From Anomaloglossus baeobatrachus (lineage: Eukaryota > Chordata > Amphibia > Anura > Aromobatidae), in NCBI RefSeq assembly GCF_048569485.1, contig NC_134354.1:691621198-691685197 (forward strand): a stretch of DNA of 64,000 bases. Reading direction: 5' to 3'. The translations under genes were made by a program, and so were the position numbers. The notes under the pieces are model-generated. The model saw nothing but the letters and a program-made list of their open reading frames with translations. It made no database searches and was not told the origin of the DNA. Shown here piece after piece: positions 34,159 to 45,453 of this stretch. The number at the start of each line of letters is the position of its first letter. Position 1 is the first letter of the stretch.

Positions 34159-34283
34159 TTAGGCCGGCTTTGCACACTACTATGGGGAGATAAGGTATGC
34201 ACACCAGTGACTATGTAAGGGGAACATGGTTCCATGTATTCCCCTTACATAGTCACTGGTGTGCATACCTTATCTCCCCATAG
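34159..34283. repeat. MITE tip followed by a perfect-type hairpin
   Basis: A 20-bp MITE end (ggccggctttgcacactac) abuts a 104-bp near-perfect palindrome, 34180-34283, whose arms begin ctatggggagataaggtatg and meet near 34231 with almost no loop. Confidence 0.7.
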
Positions 34284-34348
34284 TGATGTTTTTTTAGGTT
34301 TTTGCACCCAGTTCAGACATAGAATGGAGTTCCAAACGTTATTTCTTA

Positions 34349-34925
34349 GGCTTTGCACACTACGACATCGCAGGTGTGATGTCGGTGGGGTCAAATCGAA
34401 AGTGACGCACATCCGGCGTCACTTGCGATGTCGTAGTGTGTAAAACCTTTTTGATACGATGAACGAGCGCAAAAGCGTCGTTATCGTATCATCGGTGTAG
34501 TCTCCGACATTTCCATAATGCCGGTGCAGCGACAGGTACGATGTTGTTCCTCGTTCCTGCGGCAGCACACATCACTGTGTGTAAAGCCGCAGGAGCGAGG
34601 AACATCACCTTACCTGTGTCCCGGCTGCAATAAGAAGGAAGGAGGTGGGCGGGATGTTTACGTCCCTCTCATCTCCGCCCCTCCGTTGCTATTGGCCGCC
34701 TGCCGTGTGACGTCGCTGTGACGCAGCACGCCCCGCACCCTTAGGAAGGAGGTGGATCACCGGCCAGAGCGACGTCGCAGGACAGGTGAGTGCATGTGAA
34801 GCTGCCACAGCAATAATGTTCGCTATGGCAGCTATCACAAGATATCGCACGTACGACGGGGGCGGGGACTATCGCACTCGACATCACAGCATCGGCATGC
34901 GATGTCGTAATGTGCAAAGTACCCC
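34349..34925. mobile_element. Harbinger-like MITE, 577 bp, intact reference copy
   Basis: Ends GGCTTTGCACACTACGACAT and atgtcgtaatgtgcaaagta are inverted. TTA precedes it and TAA follows. It is the intact relative of the MITE split by Gypsy element 1 and shows that tgatagctgcc is continuous in an uninterrupted copy. Confidence 0.8.
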
Positions 34926-34928
34926 TAA

Positions 34929-35552
34929 GGCCTGTTTCACACATCAATGAAAAACACAGACATTTTTCACGTGTTAAAAACGCATATGTCCCTCCGCGTT
35001 CCGTGATAAACGGCACACGTGGGTTATCTATGTGATATCCGTGAGACGTGATCCGTCATCCATGATTGCACATGGACTTATACTCTCCTGTCCCCGCTCC
35101 TGCTGTCCGTGGTGGTAAACTCTTCGGCTCTGCTATGTTTCCACCCCCGCTGCAGCTACTTCCGGGTCGGCTGTGCAGTGCATAAATGAATATGCATGAC
35201 AGTAAATTAGCCGGCTCCGAAGCAGCAGCCAGCAGAGGCCAGAGACAAGCAGTGCTGGAGAAGGTGAGTATAAAAAGCTTCTCAATTTCAATGTCCATGT
35301 TTTTCTGGTACATGTTTCACGGATCACACCATAGTGTGGTCCGTGGGACATCAGTGATGGCAGAAAAAAACGGATATGTCTCCGTGCGGCAATAACGGAC
35401 ATGCGTGTACGCCGCACGGAGACACGGTTAGTGAAAAATCACTGATGTGTGCGCAGACCCATTGATTATAATGGGTCTGCATATGTCCGTGATTCTGCTA
35501 CGTATAAAAGCTAGCACATACGTACCAGAATCGCTGATGTGTGAAACAGGCC
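34929..35552. mobile_element. MITE of the GGCC-CACAC family, 624 bp
   Basis: GGCCTGTTTCACACATCAAT and its complement at the ends; TAA on both sides (34926-34928, 35553-35555). It abuts the previous MITE, sharing the TAA. Internal arms contain tccgtg-type repeats like those at 45454, 56630 and 62370. Confidence 0.8.
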
Positions 35553-35555
35553 TAA

Positions 35556-36115
35556 AACAAAGTGGGCAGGGTTTATGTAAAAGCCACCTCTTTTCAGACT
35601 CGTACATGCCCAAATTCACCAAGATATTTCACAAAATTTGGAGCAGTTTCAACGAATTTGGGACAATTGGAGGGTGTATACACATATATAAAATGTTTAC
35701 TCTTAAAGGATAGGTGGAGACTTCTATCTTGCCGGGAATATGACAACTGAGACCTCCACAAAGCACCAGAAGCTCCATTAATTCTCTATGGGACTGGTGA
35801 AGATAGCGGAATGCTGTGCTTGGCTATCTTTGACAATCCTATAGACAATGAATAGCGTGTCAGTCATTGCTGTTCGAATCAAACAAAGAAGACAAGACTG
35901 GCAACATGTTTGATGTAAAACCACAGGTGTTTAATTATCACATCACTGTAGTGCCAAACGACAAATTTTGCATAACTATATTGTAAGGAATCAGCTCTGG
36001 TAGGCAATGGCAGGGGCGCAGTAAAGAGGCACACACAGGTTCTCAGTGATTAATTCATACTGGTAACAAACAGAAAAAACAGAGTCTTATTTCAGACAGG
36101 TATGTAAAGCAAAAG
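35556..36115. other. Intron sequence
   Basis: No clear element; possibly the outer edge of the old LTR at 36116 begins inside it. Confidence 0.35.
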
Positions 36116-36867
36116 TCCAGCTTGTCAAACAGCATAGCATAGGTCCCGGATGTGCCAGTGTACCGCCCCGGGCGTGGCAGCCGAGCCGCTCGGATCTGGA
36201 CCTTCAGTGGGTGGCTCAAGGTTCTCTGGACCCGGGTGTCCTGCGGTCACGTCGATCAAAAAGGGGTTTGCGGTTTGGGGACGTATGTGTACAGCCGGAG
36301 CCGTGTTTAAGTTCGTGACGTCACCCATGGGATGTGGTGAAGGTAGACACCACCGCTGCAGTTACGGGGCACCCAGGGGAGATGTTCCGCAGCAAGTTGT
36401 TAACCCCTCCATGGGTAGGGATGGTGGCCCCGGGACCCGTTGGGGGTGTTTGGCGGTGCAGGGAGATGGGCGGCCGGAGGGCACTGATGTACTCATGATT
36501 AGTAAACACACGAGTCTCTGGTAAACCAAGGTGATGGTGGTCGGTGCCCGCAGCCGGCTGCAGTCTGGTCCACCATCCGGTTGGTGGTCTCTGCCTTTCT
36601 CCTGCACCTGTTTGTGATGGTGAACTACCTGCGCTTGCAACTTCAGGAGTCCGCTCCCCGGCTTGTGGTTGCCTGAGGAGCCCTTTGCTCGCAGACGCTG
36701 GCCCGCGGGATCTCTCTGCCATGGCGGTGGCTTTCTATCCCCCTCGTTGGGCTGTTGTCTTCAGTCGGGACTTTGGGTGGGACGGGACCTATAGTCCTGG
36801 CCGCAATCAGTTAATTAGCTAGCCCCCATTAGCTTCTGGACCTAGCTTCAGGGTCTGAGTACCTGTC
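36116..36867 (-). mobile_element. Old, diverged Gypsy LTR fragment
   Basis: Shares the LTR landmarks of the other copies in order (cgtgacgtcaccca, ggtagacaccaccgctgc, ccatgggtaggg, gcactgatgtactca) but is much more diverged, so it is an older or sister family. It joins directly to a family leader sequence at 36868. Exact tips not resolved. Confidence 0.65.
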
Positions 36868-39800
36868 GGGGACTTCCTCGTTGGGAGTTGGGTTGTACAT
36901 CTTGCCAATCGTGCCTTCCAGGAACCCGGTATTGCTGCAGAGTCCTGGCGTCTCTGCTTTTATAGCTGCGTTCACATGCAGCCAGCCGCCAATTGCGTCC
37001 CCCTTAGCTTCTTTCCGGCCCCTCCTCTATCGGGGCGGGGTTTTGACCTTCGCTCCTCTACTACTCGAGAAGACGCTCGAGCGGAAACTTTTCGCGACAA
37101 AGATGGCGACTTCTGAAATTTTTCAGCCGGATACCTCCGGCGGTCACAAGGCGTACCTCTACCCAACGGCAGAGCGGTAAATCCTGTTCGTGACGCCAAG
37201 TTGTCGCGGGCGGAGGAGGGGACGCCGCGCTCTCCCACTGCTCGGGTCCGGCTGCCGCTGCTGCTGCGGCCTGCTGCTGCTCGGTGGCTTGAGCGATGGG
37301 CCGGATCCCGGGGACTCGAGCGGCGCTCCTCGCCCATGAGTGAAAGGGGATTGGTTTTTGGGATAGTTTATTGTCCGTGACGCCACCCACGGTTGTGGTG
37401 ATTGTATGGACACCACCACTGCTCTGTATGGGGATCCCGGGAGCGGTGACAGGGAGCAGCAAAGTTGTTAGTTCTCCCCTCCGTGGGTAGGGAGTGGTTG
37501 TCCCGGGGCCCAGTGATGAGGTGGGTGATGAGGGATGGCGGGGCCAGTGCAGGGCTTGGTGGGGTGCAGGGACGCGGGGGCAGCGCTGTGCCTTGCGGCA
37601 CTGTGGTACTCACTCAGCCTGAGACAGAGACACAGTTCTCGGTAAAACACACGGCTGGAAAGACGGTTCCCACAGACGGCTGCACTTGCTTTTCCCCAGT
37701 AGTTGACGGTGACGGTCCCTTTTCCTGCACCTAATGTTTCTGTGTTGGTAGCGATGGGTTCCCACCGGTTACCCACTCCTCGGCTTCAATCTGGGCCGAA
37801 GGAGCCCCTCTCTTTAACCGCAGGCGCTGGCCCTGAGAAACTGGTGCCCTGGCGGTGGCGGTGTCTCTCTGTTACGGTTGGACTGTTGCCTTCAATCGGG
37901 ACTTGGTTGTTGAGAGACAGTCGTCCCCTTAACTGACGGATTTGGCAAATTATGGCGACTCCTAGCCTTGCCGGGATCCGAAAGGCCCCTGCCCTAGTGC
38001 TGACTGCTCTTCGTATACCAGCTTCTTCTTCAGCTTTTCTCCTTAGTTCCTCTACCACTTCACTTCCTTCTTCTTTCACTTCCCTAACTGTTCTTCTTCC
38101 TGTCCAAACTCTATCTGCCTGGTTCTCCCGCCTCCAGGGCTGTGAACTCCTCGGTGGGCGGAGCCAACGGCCTGGCCCACCCCCTGGTGTGGACATCAGC
38201 CCCTGGAGGAAGGCAACAAGGATTTTTGGTTAGCCTAGTTGTTCCTAACTGGAGTGTAGGGTGTGGTGGTGTTGTGACCTGTGACCCCTGGCTTGCCCAG
38301 GGCGTCACATTCCCCCTTAGCAAAATGCAGACCGTCCGCGGGCTGCCCGTCCAACACCGGTTTTATTTTCTGAAAAATATATAAAAGGTAAAACGGTAAA
38401 CATAACAACTTATGACATCATCCCACATCGGGAGGTTCAGTACTTAAACGTTGCAAACGGTTTACGGTTACGGTCTCCGCTCTCTCCCACCCAAGTAACC
38501 TGGCCCTGATGCTGCCCCTAAAGCCCAGGCAGCACCCCTTGACCCCAGTCCAGCACAAGTTACCCGAGCGGGATCTGTCCTTCCCCTCCAGAGGGTCACC
38601 ACCGGTTCCTGTGGTGGCTGGGCCCCAGCCTGCTCTGCTGTGGGCCCTCCCTCCAACCTGCCTCTCCGGAGGCGGCAATTGCGGAAACGGTAACGGTAAA
38701 ACAACTTATTTACATGCCACTTAACGTTTGTGGTTGCCCTGCAAGTTCACGGGCTTGTCCATGAGCAGTTCCTCATGCAACTTTTTAAACGGTCCCCACG
38801 GGGACAACGGTGCCGGCAACGGCCGGTTCTCTCAATCACGGTCAGACAATCTGGTAACTGTTCGGTTATCATTTTTGCTTATCATCTTTAAAACTTTCAA
38901 ACAAAACTCAGTGGTGGTCCCAACGGGGACTGTGCAACGGTGCTCCGCTGCCTTACTCAGATTCTTCTGCTGAGGCGGACCCATCCTCCGCCACCAGCAT
39001 ATCAAACATGCACTGACATGCCTGCTGTGACAGGGGTACCCGGTACCCATTTCCACCGGTACGCGGGGTATGGAAAACCACGGGGTCTCCTACATAGCGG
39101 GAACGCTCACTTGCCTCTTCAAACTCAGCAGCGGACCCGGGGCTGGGGCCGGAGTCATCATCTCTTGTTCCTGCGCCAGGCGGGTTACCGCCAGCTGCCG
39201 CAGCTTCCTGGCCTCCAGCATCCAGCACATCAGATCCCTCTGCAGCAGCACGGGGCAGCAGGTCAGGCGAGATTACACTGAGGCGCCCCAGAAGTAACGG
39301 CAAGGATGATGCATAGGTCGAGACTAGGCCGGGCCCCTCAGCCGCAGCGGCCTGTCCTGGTAGGACATAGGGACGTGGGTCACCAGTCGATTCTGCTACA
39401 TCCGTTCCCCCTCCGTACATCGGGGCGGTTGCAATCAGCATCTCCACCTCGTTGGTCCACTGCTCCATCATTCTGAAGATCTGATCCTGCTGACGTTGAT
39501 GGAATTGAATCACCCGGGCTTTCATCCATGCCACGGTCCCGGGCTCGGGGTCTGGCACAATCACTGCCGGGGCTTCTGGCACATTTTCATTACAGGGCCG
39601 CGGTTCCAGCGGTTCCCCCGGGAACGATTCGGGAACGTCCTGAGTGTCTGCAGCCGGTTGGTCCGCCGGGGCGGATTGGCAGGGTATCGCTACCAGTTGG
39701 GCAGGTAGCAGGCCTAGTGGTGGGGCGGCAGCAGCTAACGCGGGTAGCGGGGCGAGAGGCAGGGTGAGCGGAGGCAGGCCGGGCCCCTCAGCTTCAATGG

Positions 39801-41584
39801 CCGATCCCTCGGGAATACAGGGGCGTGGGTCTCTTACCCGCTCCTCCAAATCCTCTTCCACCTCGCGTCTCCGCATAGCTGCCACCACGTCCGCCATGTC
39901 GGTCTCCCACTGCTCCAGGAGGAGTTGCATGTGGGCCTGCAGACGGTTACTCAGCGGGACGGTCCGGTCCCTCAACCACGTCGCCGTGCCGGGCGCGGGG
40001 ACTTCCTCGTTGGGAGTTGGGTTGTACATCTTGGCAATCGTGCCTTCCAGGAACCCGGTATTGCTGCAGAGTCCTGGCGTCTCTGCTTTTATAGCTGCGT
40101 TCACATGCAGCCAGCCGCCATTGCATCCCCCTTAGCTTCTTTCCGGCCCCTCCTCTATCGGGGCAGGGTTTTGACCTTCGCGCCTCTACTATTCGAGAAG
40201 ACGCTCGAGCGGGAACTTTTCGCGCCAAAGATGGCGACTTCTGAAATTTTTCAGCCGGATACCTCCGGCGGTCACAAGGCGCACCTCTACCCAACGGCAG
40301 AGCGGTAAGATCCTGTTCCTGACGCCAAGTTGTCGCGGGCGGGGGAGGGGACGCCGCGCTCTCCCACTGCTCGGGTCCGGATGCCGCTGCTGCTGCGGCC
40401 TGCTGCTGCTCGGTGGCTCGAGCGATGGGCCGGATCCCGGAGACTCGAGCGGCGCTCCTCGCCCGTGAGTGAAAGGGGATTGGTTTTTGGGATAGTTTAT
40501 TGTCCGTGACGCCACCCACGGTTGTGGTGATTGTATGGACACCACCGCTGCTCTGTATGGGGATCCCGGGAGCGGTGACAGGGAGCAGCAAAGTTGTTAG
40601 TTCTCCCCTCCGTGGGTAGGGGGTGGTTGTCCCGGGGCCCAGTGATGAGGTGGGTGATGAGGGATGGCGGGGCCAGTGCAGGGCTTGGTGGGGTGCAGGG
40701 ACGCGGGGGCAGCGCTGTGCCTTGCGGCACTGTGGTACTCACTCAGCCTGAGACAGAGACACAGTTCTCGGTAAAACACACGGCTGGAAAGACGGTTCCC
40801 ACAGACGGCTGCACTTGCTTTTCCCCAGTAGTTGATGGTGACGGTCCCTTTTCCTGCACCTAATGTTTCTGTGTTGGTAGCGATGGGTTCCCACCAGTTA
40901 CCCACTCCTCGGCTTCAATCTGGCCCGAAGGAGCCCCTCTCTTTGCCCGCAGGTGCTGGCCCTGAGAAATTGGTGCCCTGGCGGTGTCTCTCTGTTACGG
41001 TTGGACTGTTGCCTTCAATCGGGACTTGGTTGTTGGGAGACAGTCGTCCCCTTCACTGACGAATTTGGCAAATTATGGCGACTCCTAGCCTTGCCGGGAT
41101 CCGAAAGGCCCCTGCCCTGGTGCTGACTGCTCTTCGTATACCGCTCCAAACCGCCGGGCAACCACCCGTCCGCGGTCCTTCCAGCAACCTCCAAGCAGTC
41201 ACCCCTGCGGACTATCACCGCCGTCTGCTGACCTTGCTGTCTCTCAGTCCGGGGCACACACCCGGACCAACTTCAGGCTTTACTACTCTCACTTCTCTGT
41301 CACTTCAGCTTTTCTCCTTAGCTCCTCTACCACTTCACTTCCTTCTTCTTTCACTTCCCTAACTGTTCTTCTTCCTGTCCAAACTCTATCTGCCTGGTTC
41401 TCCCGCCTCCAGGGCTGTGAACTCCTCGGTGGGCGGAGCCAACTGCCTGGCCCACCCCCTGGTGTGGACATCAGCCCCTGGAGGAAGGCAACAAGGATTT
41501 TTGGTTAGCCTAGTTGTTCCTAACTGGGGTGTAGGGTGTGGTGGTTTTGTGACCTGTGACCCCTGGCTTGCCCAGGGCGTCACA
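36868..41584 (-). mobile_element. Tandem Gypsy array with a non-autonomous element
   Basis: Minus-strand order from the right: LTR 40331-41584, primer-binding region and leader, a 383-codon frame (38953-40104), 3' noncoding sequence with polypurine tract, LTR 37201-38309, then a second leader (36868-37200). LTRs read TGTGACGCCC...CGCGACA, a subfamily of elements 1 and 2. Leader and 3' noncoding end match the autonomous elements, but no gag, protease, reverse transcriptase or integrase lies between the LTRs. The unit 37201-41584 looks whole for a non-autonomous element; the array formed by LTR recombination and is incomplete at its left. Confidence 0.8.
38953..40104 (-). CDS. Unrecognised frame of the non-autonomous Gypsy element
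   Basis: Open for 383 codons; the first in-frame ATG (about 40029, MYNPTPNEEVPAPGTATW) would give 358 residues. I do not recognise it. It is acidic, rich in Pro, Ala and Glu, and contains a duplicated module of about 75 residues: PGTATWLRDR...LLEQWETDM...DPRPCIPEG...AEGPGL near the start and PGTVAWMKAR...MMEQWTNEV...DPRPYVLPG...AEGPGL in the middle. There is no CCHC knuckle, protease or polymerase motif. It sits where gag-pol is in the autonomous relative. It could be a rapidly diverged gag-like protein or a captured sequence; no function is claimed. Confidence 0.6.
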   Translation of the reverse strand: MNAAIKAETPGLCSNTGFLEGTIAKMYNPTPNEEVPAPGTATWLRDRTVPLSNRLQAHMQLLLEQWETDMADVVAAMRRREVEEDLEERVRDPRPCIPEGSAIEAEGPGLPPLTLPLAPLPALAAAAPPLGLLPAQLVAIPCQSAPADQPAADTQDVPESFPGEPLEPRPCNENVPEAPAVIVPDPEPGTVAWMKARVIQFHQRQQDQIFRMMEQWTNEVEMLIATAPMYGGGTDVAESTGDPRPYVLPGQAAAAEGPGLVSTYASSLPLLLGRLSVISPDLLPRAAAEGSDVLDAGGQEAAAAGGNPPGAGTRDDDSGPSPGSAAEFEEASERSRYVGDPVVFHTPRTGGNGYRVPLSQQACQCMFDMLVAEDGSASAEESE

Positions 41585-42042
41585 TACCCCCCTTTGCGCT
41601 CCGGTTTCTGAGTCGGTTCCGTGGGTCGGTACCGGCAGGCCTCTACCCTGTCCCGGTCCACCTCGGTTCCACCGAGCTGTCTTCCTGGCTCCTGCAGACA
41701 GAGGCCTCCGTCTGCCTCCTAGCCAGCAGTACCAGGGCTCCTACCCTGGCACTGGTTCAGTTTGGGTCTTTCCTTTGCTGGAGCTGCAGACAGCTCCAGC
41801 CCACACCTCTCCTCTTGACCTCTAGACATCAACTTCTCGACTAGACTAAACATTCCCGTCCCAGGCTGTCTGAGACTCCTAGGTGGGCGACTTCCAACCG
41901 CAAGGTTCCACCGGCCGGTGTGTTCATCAAGCTCTGAGGAGGGTGACTAGGTTTTTAAATGTTTTGCTGCTGTCACCTTGTTAGGGGACTGGTGTAGTGC
42001 GGGGCCCTATCTGTGACTACTTGGCCCGGCCAGGGCGTCACA
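41585..42042 (-). mobile_element. Old Gypsy remnant: 3' noncoding part and LTR end
   Basis: Begins with a polypurine-tract complement (acccccctttg) directly against the LTR at 41584, then unrelated sequence, then from about 41863 a diverged LTR (gagactcctaggtgggcg ... ggccagggcgtcaca) ending at 42042. It is a further, older unit of the same-orientation array. Confidence 0.6.
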
Positions 42043-42470
42043 CCAGTCCATTCAGATATGTTATTCCCACAAATCCTGCTTCAGCTTTCCAGTCCAAACA
42101 CTCTCCACACACTGTGAGGCTCTGGCTGCTTTTATGCAGTCTTAATTAATGCAGCTGAGCAGCTCAGGCATTGCCCTAAAAACCCGGACTAGCAGAGAAG
42201 GTCCAGGCCAGGGTTTGACCCCCTTCCCTGTTGCTCACCAGTGCAAAAGACACTTTCTAGGAGGAATACTGTATATCTCCCATCTACCACCATACCCTTT
42301 AATGCATCACAATATGCTGTATGTACAGCAACATGTGGTGCTCTTTACTGCTAGGTTATTGACATTTGCGCTGCTCTTCATACAAACATACCATGTGTTA
42401 TATTCATTATCATTGGAAAATGGTGTGATTTACTAAATGGGTGAACTGTTTTTGTTTTTGCTTTTTTTAG
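42043..42470. other. Intron sequence before the 30-codon exon
   Basis: Nothing recognised except the T-rich acceptor tract at 42450-42470. Confidence 0.5.
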
Positions 42471-42560
42471 GGACTGAGTGAGCTCATTCCTAAATCTGCA
42501 GTGGGTGAGTTAAAGGAGGATTCCAGCAATGTGGTTAATCTGATTTCTCAGGCGTATAAT
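42471..42560 (+). CDS. itgb7: itgb7 exon: beta-I domain end, 30 codons
   Basis: A short exon with polypyrimidine acceptor ctttttttag and donor gtgagt, phase 0 at both ends. Encodes [18 protein letters not shown], then [27 protein letters not shown] is nearly invariant in beta integrins, so the exon is secure despite its size. Confidence 0.95.
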
Positions 42561-42589
42561 GTGAGTATTCATGGTTTCATAGTTTTAAA

Positions 42590-42770
42590 TGTAGACAGAC
42601 GTCCATCGAGTTCCACCTATAACCCAACATATTGACTCAGAGGAAGGCAAAAACCCCATGGGGCAGATGCGAATATCTCCATATTAGGGGAAAAATTCCT
42701 TCCCGTCTCCACATGCGGCAATCAGACTAGTTCCCTAGAGCAATGTCCCATCACAGAATTTAGTACTTAT
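42590..42770 (-). repeat. Old LINE-derived repeat (CR1/L2-type)
   Basis: tccatcgagttccacctata, cagaggaaggcaaaaacccc and ggggaaaaattccttcc are hallmarks of a repeat common in frog genomes that I associate with CR1/L2-type LINEs. Fragmentary, with no frame. Orientation uncertain. Confidence 0.45.
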
Positions 42771-42912
42771 ATAATCTGTAATATTATATTTTTCATGAAA
42801 GGCGTCCTGGCCCTCCTGGAACTTTCATTTAATCGATTTTCGAAATATATTTTATAGATGAAGGTCCAAAAATGAATTTATATATCTTACCTAATACTGT
42901 CTATCTTTCCAG

Positions 42913-43050
42913 AATTTGTCATCCACTGTGAACTTGGAGCATGTAAATTTACCAAAAGGAATTCACATCTCTTATTCTTCTAATTGTCCTGACACTTCTA
43001 ATAAAGGGCAACCATATGGTCTGTGTTCAGGTGTCAAAATTAACCAAATG
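42913..43050 (+). CDS. itgb7: itgb7 exon: end of beta-I and second hybrid segment
   Basis: Acceptor ctttccag, donor gtaagg, phase 0 at both ends, 46 codons. Encodes NLSSTVNLEHVNLPKGIHIS, two cysteines bracketing a variable loop, and VKINQM. The start matches beta-7 (NLSSTV.LEH, LP.G.HISY) better than beta-1 or beta-2. Confidence 0.93.
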
Positions 43051-43929
43051 GTAAGGAAACATATTTATAAAGTATATATAAGTATGTACATAAAAGTATA
43101 TCAAACATTCAAAGTGGTAAATTGGGGGTAGGAGAAAGTATCCAACAATCCACAGTAGTACCACACAAAATTAAAGCAATGAGTCAAAGCACTCGTGGTT
43201 AACGCCAAACCTCAAGTGTCCACCTGTCTCCTGCCTGCGTTCAGCAACATTTTCTGATGTCTCCCATTTCCAAAAGCACTTCTACTAATGCCTGTAGTGG
43301 CCAATATTGCGCAATTGCCTTCTTTGGTTTTTCCACCACAAGTAGTAATAGATGAATAATGGAATTCCTTTCTATACATGTAATACCACTGTCTGTGCTG
43401 TATAAAAATACCGGAAAGGGAGATAAATGAAAATTGTGTGGGACCCAATACAATAAAAGATTACCTTATTTTTATATTGCACTTAATTTTAGACGTTTTA
43501 CCCTTGTAAGTTCTGTGTCATCATATCAAGACAACTGTATCAAAAAATGGGCCAGTCACACTCACAAAACAAAATTACAGGTGTATTTGACTGCTTTGTT
43601 AGCAATTTTCATCCTATTGAACTGTTGTGTCTGGATCTTTGTGGAGTGCACTGATATAAAGGTTTCCTTAGAGTGTGATCCGTTGTGCTCACAAACACAT
43701 ATCAGCATACTGGTCATCTAAATAAGAGATAAAAGTCCTTATGAAATTCCATGTATGAGCAACCTTTGAACAAGCCATTTGGGTGAAACCAGTTGGTAAA
43801 GTGTTGGCTCCTATATGAACTTTGTTATAGACTTTAAGGTGCTAACGTGTTTTGGTCAAGTTTCAGATTTGTAAGCCAAAGACTCCAACAAACAAACAAT
43901 CAATCAAAAAATTGTACTTATGCAAATGA
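43051..43929. other. Intron sequence
   Basis: AT-rich; no terminal repeats or frames that look real. Confidence 0.4.
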
Positions 43930-44300
43930 CTTCAGACATACAATATTTGAATAGTTGGAAGGCACCTCCAGGGTCATCGTGTCTAAACACCTGCTCAATG
44001 CAGGATTCACGAAACCATCTCAGACAGACAGATGTCTGACCAGCCTCTGAAGGCGCCATTGAAGGAAAACTCACCACCTCTCATGGCAGCTGGTTCTACT
44101 CATTTATCACTTTCGAAAATGTTTTTCCAATATCTAATCTGTATCTTCTCCTTTTCAGTTTCATCCCATTGCTCCTTGTGTTTCCATGTGCATATGAGAA
44201 TAAGGATGATGCATCCACACTGTGACATCGCTTCAGATATTTGTAGACATCTATTAAGTCTACAAAGGCAGACTGTATCACGGACAGAAATTTTTTAAAA
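43930..44300 (-). repeat. CR1-like LINE 3' fragment
   Basis: ttggaaggcacctccagggt, ctgctcaatgcagga and ttcagtttcatcccattgct resemble the CR1 3' region known from birds and other vertebrates. Decayed and non-coding. Confidence 0.5.
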
Positions 44301-44665
44301 ATGTTATGAACTAAAAATAGTAAAAACAAAAATTGAAAAAAGATAACAATAGGTAAATGCCATTGTGTATAGCTGGAAAAAAAATCCACAAAAACTAATT
44401 GTGGAATAGAAGTGTTTCCCATTAGCCCCCACATAAACTACAACTTGAAAAGCCAAAAAATAATAACGTTATTACTCTTACAATGCATTGATATGAGAAT
44501 TAAAAAGTTATTTGGCCCAGAATGCCCCCCTAAAAACCATTCAAAGGGTTAAAGGGGTTTCCAACTTCTTGGAGGTAATTTATATTATTTATTTCTATTA
44601 AAGTAATGGGTCCCTGTTAAAAGTTTTGACTTCTCCAGCCTTTTCTTTGTGCTTGCTACATTTAA

Positions 44666-44748
44666 CACTAGAACTACTGGACTCGTGACACCTATATAGA
44701 AATACATGGTGCAAAGTAGTCAAAATGACTACCTCAGTAGTTCTAGTG
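44666..44748. mobile_element. piggyBac-like MITE, 83 bp
   Basis: CACTAGAACTACTG and CAGTAGTTCTAGTG are inverted; left flank TTAA, right flank TTAT. Related to the element at 10998. Confidence 0.65.
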
Positions 44749-44917
44749 TTATATAAAGAAGAAATTGTGGCCAGAGGTAGACAACCCATTTAATAATTGT
44801 TTATTATTCACGAACATCATAACAAGCATTTCAAAAGATCAGTTCATGGTTGATTGTATGAGATTACAGATAGAAAGGTGAGACGTTCTCAGAAAAGTTT
44901 GTGATTTGTTTCCTCAG

Positions 44918-45117
44918 GTCGAGTTTAATGTGACATTATGGATGGATGAGAAGATTTGTCAGGATGGACTGCAGAGCTTCAAGCTCAGGGTGCTGGGATT
45001 CAATGAGGAGATAAATGTGGACGTAGAGCCGGTGTGTCACTGTGACTGCAAGGACGAGGAAGCTTTCTCCGATTATTGCACGGGGGGATCTGGAAACTAC
45101 AGTTGTGGAATCTGCAG
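44918..45117 (+). CDS. itgb7: itgb7 exon: hybrid domain end and I-EGF1 start
   Basis: Acceptor tttcctcag, donor gtgatg; enters in phase 0, leaves two bases (phase 2). Encodes VEFNVTLWMDEKIC, FKLRVLGFNEEINVDVEP and the cysteine run VCHCDCKDEEAFSDYC ending CGICR/S. The cysteine cluster marks entry into the EGF-like stalk. Two potential glycosylation sites (FNVT, GNYS) are visible. Confidence 0.93.
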
Positions 45118-45453
45118 GTGATGAGATTCTGGGGGCTGATATAGCGTTACGTTATCACACCATAGTATATGGGTTCCAGCCAGTAAGAGAACAAAAGTTC
45201 ACATGCAATGTCATGTCGTCATATTGATGTAATGTGAGAAGAACATGTGTAGCAAAAGTTGGACTGAGGATTCCTATAAACAGTTGGGGAGATTTGTCAT
45301 GAGTGATAGGTTACAAGTCAGTTTCGCTTGTGGCTCCATTACCATTATTTGCAGCAAGTTTCTAAAACTGTGGCACAATGTTTAATACATTGGTGCATCT
45401 TCAAATATAACAGTTTCTGACTTTTAAGAAGCTGCAATTCTAAATCTGTCTTA
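45118..45453. other. Intron sequence
   Basis: No feature seen until the MITE tip. Confidence 0.5.

Noticed and set aside
38953-40104. The 383-codon frame as a host gene exon
   Set aside because: It is bounded by the family leader and 3' noncoding sequence between Gypsy LTRs and has no splice sites.
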